Source of the DNA: a bacterium | Lineage (GTDB): Bacteria; Patescibacteriota; Minisyncoccia; UBA6257; GWB1-50-10 | Assembly (NCBI GenBank): GCA_030647415.1 | Contig: JAUSKB010000025.1 | Location: 1 to 37,479 of the forward strand | Length of the DNA stretch: 37,479 bases | Direction: 5' to 3' | Part shown: positions 34,777-37,479 of the stretch, piece after piece | How the letters are laid out: each line of letters begins with the position of its first letter | How positions within the stretch are numbered: position 1 is the first letter of the stretch | Notes under the pieces: model-generated | Database searches by the model: none | The model's input: only the letters and a program-made list of their open reading frames with translations | What the model was told of the DNA's origin: nothing | Translations under genes and position numbers: made by a program

Positions 34777-36741
34777 ATGAGCAACATTCGGAATTTTGTC
34801 ATTATCGCCCATATTGATCACGGTAAGTCCACACTTGCCGATCGCTTTCTTGAGATGACTGGCACGGTCGCGGCGCGCCGCATGCACGCCCAGTACCTGG
34901 ACCAGCTCGACTTGGAGCAGGAGCGTGGTATCACCATCAAGATGGCGCCCGTGCAAATGAGATACAAACCTACAACTAACAATGGTTCGACAAGCTCACC
35001 ATCCCGAGCGGAGCCGAGGGACCAACAACCGACAACGAGTGCGAGTAGTCGTGAGTTGTTGGTTGTAGGTCGTGAGTTATTAAATTCAGAATATATCTTG
35101 AACCTTATAGATACTCCAGGTCATTCTGATTTTTCCTACGAGGTCTCACGGGCGCTCCACGCCGTCGAGGGCGCCATCCTCCTTGTGGATGCGTCGCAGG
35201 GCATCCAGGCACAGACCCTCGCGAACCTCCGCTCCGCGCGCGCGGCGGGACTCACCATCATCGGCGCGCTGAATAAGGTGGACCTCTTAGCGAGCGACCC
35301 GCACGGTGAGGAACGCCTGCGAGCGGGAGCGGCGGAGCTCGCGGAGCTCATCAGCTGCGAACCAGGGGATATCTCTCGGGTTTCCGGAAAGACAGGCGAG
35401 GGTGTGGCGGAGCTTTTAGGAGAGGTCATCCGGAAGCTCCCGCCGCCGCGGAACCGAAGCCCGCTTTGGCGAGGCGAAGGCCCGCCGCCGAAACACCTCG
35501 ACAAGGTTCGCGGGGCACCGCGCGCCCTCATTTTCGACTCGTTCTACGACAACCACCGGGGCGTGGTGGCGTCCGTCCGGGTCTTCCACGGCGAGTTTCG
35601 AGCCGACGACACGGTCTACATGGTCGCGACCAAGGCGCAGTCGAAGCTGAAGGAGCTTGGTCACCTGGCGCCGCAGCCGGTCAAAGATGATTCGCTCGGG
35701 GAGGGGATGATCGGCTACCTCGCGACCGGCATCAAGGACCCGGATATCGTCCACATTGGCGACACGGTGGTTGCCGTCCGGCCGGAGAACCGCCAGCGGC
35801 TCGCTGCCGAGGAACTACTTGAGGGATACCAGGAGCCGAAGCCGGTCGTATTCGTGTCGTTCTATCCGGACTCGAACGACGATCACGAGCTCCTCTTGAA
35901 GAGCCTGAAGAAGCTGAAGCTGAACGACGCGGCGCTCGTCGTCGAGCCGGACCAGAATGAAGTGCTCGGCCGGGGGTTCAAGGTGGGGTTCCTCGGCCGG
36001 CTTCACTTCGAGATAACGGCGGAACGACTCTCGCGGGAGTACGGCGCGGAGACGGTGAACACCTTTCCGTCCGTCGCGTACCGCATCAAAACGCCGCGCG
36101 GGTGGGAGGTCATCGTCCAGCCGGACGAACTGCCGGACGACGCACTGGAGATTTGGGAGCCGGTGGTGCGCCTCTCCATTCTCGTGCCGCACGACCGTTT
36201 GCCGGCGCTCTTTCCCATTCAGGCGCGGTACCGCTTTACGGACAGCGTGACCGAGAGCTTCCATGACCGCGTGGAGCTTCGGGCGACCATGCCGCTCGCG
36301 GAGCTCGTCGGCGACTTCGACGACCAGGTGAAGTCCGCGACCGAGGGGTACGCCTCGTTCAGCTACGAGCTTGCGGGGTACGCAAAGGCGGATATCGTGA
36401 AGCTCGAGGTGCGCATCACGGACCAGCGCATTCCCGGTCTCTCGCGCTTCGTGCCGAGCGAGGGGCACGAGCGTGAGGCGCGAAAGATGGCGGAGCGGCT
36501 GAAGTCCATCCTGCCGCGCGAGCAGCACGCCCAGCCCATCCAGATAATCGTCGGGGGGCGCGTCGTGGCGCGGGAGGACATTACCGCGCTCCGGAAGGAT
36601 GTGACGGGGTACCTGTATGGCGGCGACCGCTCGCGGAAGATGAAGCTGTGGAAAAAGCAGAAGCGGGGGAAGGAGCGGCTCGCGGGGCGCGCGGTGACGC
36701 GGCTCACGCCGGAAATGTTCAAGGAATTGTTGAAGAAGTAA
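34777..36741 (+). CDS. lepA: Elongation factor 4 (LepA) with repeat-derived internal insertion
   Basis: NIRNFVIIAHIDHGKSTLADRFLEMTG...DLEQERGITIKMAPV...DTPGHSDFSYEVSRAL...GRLHFEI. Confidence 0.96.
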   Translation: MSNIRNFVIIAHIDHGKSTLADRFLEMTGTVAARRMHAQYLDQLDLEQERGITIKMAPVQMRYKPTTNNGSTSSPSRAEPRDQQPTTSASSRELLVVGRELLNSEYILNLIDTPGHSDFSYEVSRALHAVEGAILLVDASQGIQAQTLANLRSARAAGLTIIGALNKVDLLASDPHGEERLRAGAAELAELISCEPGDISRVSGKTGEGVAELLGEVIRKLPPPRNRSPLWRGEGPPPKHLDKVRGAPRALIFDSFYDNHRGVVASVRVFHGEFRADDTVYMVATKAQSKLKELGHLAPQPVKDDSLGEGMIGYLATGIKDPDIVHIGDTVVAVRPENRQRLAAEELLEGYQEPKPVVFVSFYPDSNDDHELLLKSLKKLKLNDAALVVEPDQNEVLGRGFKVGFLGRLHFEITAERLSREYGAETVNTFPSVAYRIKTPRGWEVIVQPDELPDDALEIWEPVVRLSILVPHDRLPALFPIQARYRFTDSVTESFHDRVELRATMPLAELVGDFDDQVKSATEGYASFSYELAGYAKADIVKLEVRITDQRIPGLSRFVPSEGHEREARKMAERLKSILPREQHAQPIQIIVGGRVVAREDITALRKDVTGYLYGGDRSRKMKLWKKQKRGKERLAGRAVTRLTPEMFKELLKK

Positions 36742-36822
36742 GTTCACAACCAATGACCAACAACCTACAACGCCAGAGCTCTCACTTCTGGTGTTCGTTG
36801 TTGGTTGTGGGTTGTCGGTTAT
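36742..36822. repeat. Family D intergenic inverted repeat, lepA-ftsB
   Basis: acaaccaatgaccaacaacctacaacg ... cgttgttggttgtgggttgtcggtt. Confidence 0.75.
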
Positions 36823-36831
36823 ACTAATACC

Positions 36832-37146
36832 ATGCGAGCGTGGCAAATCGCAATTGTTGTGGCCATCGCCGGAGTCCTCGGATGGGGGCTGGTCGGCTTT
36901 TCGAGCGACCGGAAGACGCTCGAGCGCGCGCTCGCGGAGCTCTCACAGAAGACCGAGAAATTGCGGAGCGAGAATCGAGAGTTGGAGGACCGGCTCGTGT
37001 ACCTGACGGACCCGCGGAACCTGGTGAAGGAGCTGAAATCTCAGTTCAACTACCGGGAGGAGGGGGAGAAGCTCGTCATCATCGTCCCGGCGACCGCATC
37101 CTCGACCGCGACCACGACGTTGCCAGGAAGCGCCGGGGGGCGGTAG
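36832..37146 (+). CDS. FtsB/DivIC-like septum formation initiator
   Basis: Short N-terminal TM, coiled coil KTLERALAELSQKTEKLRSENRELEDRLVYLTDPRNLVKELKSQFNYREEGEKLVII; start trimmed from 36805. Confidence 0.75.
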   Translation: MRAWQIAIVVAIAGVLGWGLVGFSSDRKTLERALAELSQKTEKLRSENRELEDRLVYLTDPRNLVKELKSQFNYREEGEKLVIIVPATASSTATTTLPGSAGGR

Positions 37147-37303
37147 AATGGCTTTACCGAAAAAAGCGGGATTGGTTTATCACCGCCATAGCGGGACCCC
37201 GCAGGATGCGGTGGGTGGTAGAACATCAGCTTCTTCCCGATTTGTCTGAAAATTCAAGCGGGCGTAGAATTTTCAGTGACAAATCGCAATCCCGTAGAAT
37301 TTT

Positions 37304-37374
37304 GCGGGTATAGTTTAGTGGTAGAATGGCTGCTTCCCAAGCAGCAGACGCGAGTTCGATTCTCGCTACCCGCA
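37304..37374 (+). tRNA. tRNA-Gly(CCC)
   Basis: GCGGGTA TA GTTTAGTGGTAGAAT G GCTGC TTCCCAA GCAGC AGACG CGAG TTCGATT CTCGC TACCCGC A followed by encoded CCA. Confidence 0.94.
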
Positions 37375-37479
37375 CCAGAAAGGAAATTGCAAGTTTGAAA
37401 GGCTCGCCTCGCTTTGCTCGGCGACTAATTTGTATTCAATTTTGGGGGTAAAAACGAATTCACGGTTTCGCAAAATATG

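Overview
Most of this window is a GC-rich (by eye about 60%) chromosomal segment of a probable Candidate Phyla Radiation / Patescibacteria (Parcubacteria-like) bacterium. It starts with tuf and a nearly complete S10-spc ribosomal protein operon (S10-L3-L4-L23-L2-S19-L22-S3-L16-L29-S17-L14-L24-L5-S14-S8-L6-L18-S5-L15-SecY, no L30). A nucleotide-handling cluster follows (P-loop kinase, NUDIX, HIT, Adk, Map), then topA, dprA, a PilO-like gene, AlkA-like glycosylase, tRNA-Ile, tRNA-Ala, an AT-rich island (HicBA-like pair, DpnI-like methyl-directed endonuclease, tiny ORFs), two GT4 glycosyltransferases, a DUF4012 protein, a TrpR/YerC-like regulator, lepA, an FtsB-like gene and tRNA-Gly. The most unusual signal is the repeat system. 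Most open junctions in the ribosomal operon are filled by about 100-200 nt AT-rich, imperfect inverted repeats built from degenerate short words. They fall into several families (A-F below), are reused at non-adjacent junctions, abut stop and start codons, and supply C-terminal tails to several ribosomal proteins. Related material appears to be inserted in frame inside lepA and topA, and hairpin modules interrupt tRNA-like sequences. In one case an intact tRNA-Ile(GAU) lies between the 5' and 3' parts of a second tRNA-Ile. All family assignments are by eye from translated sequence; no database search was run.
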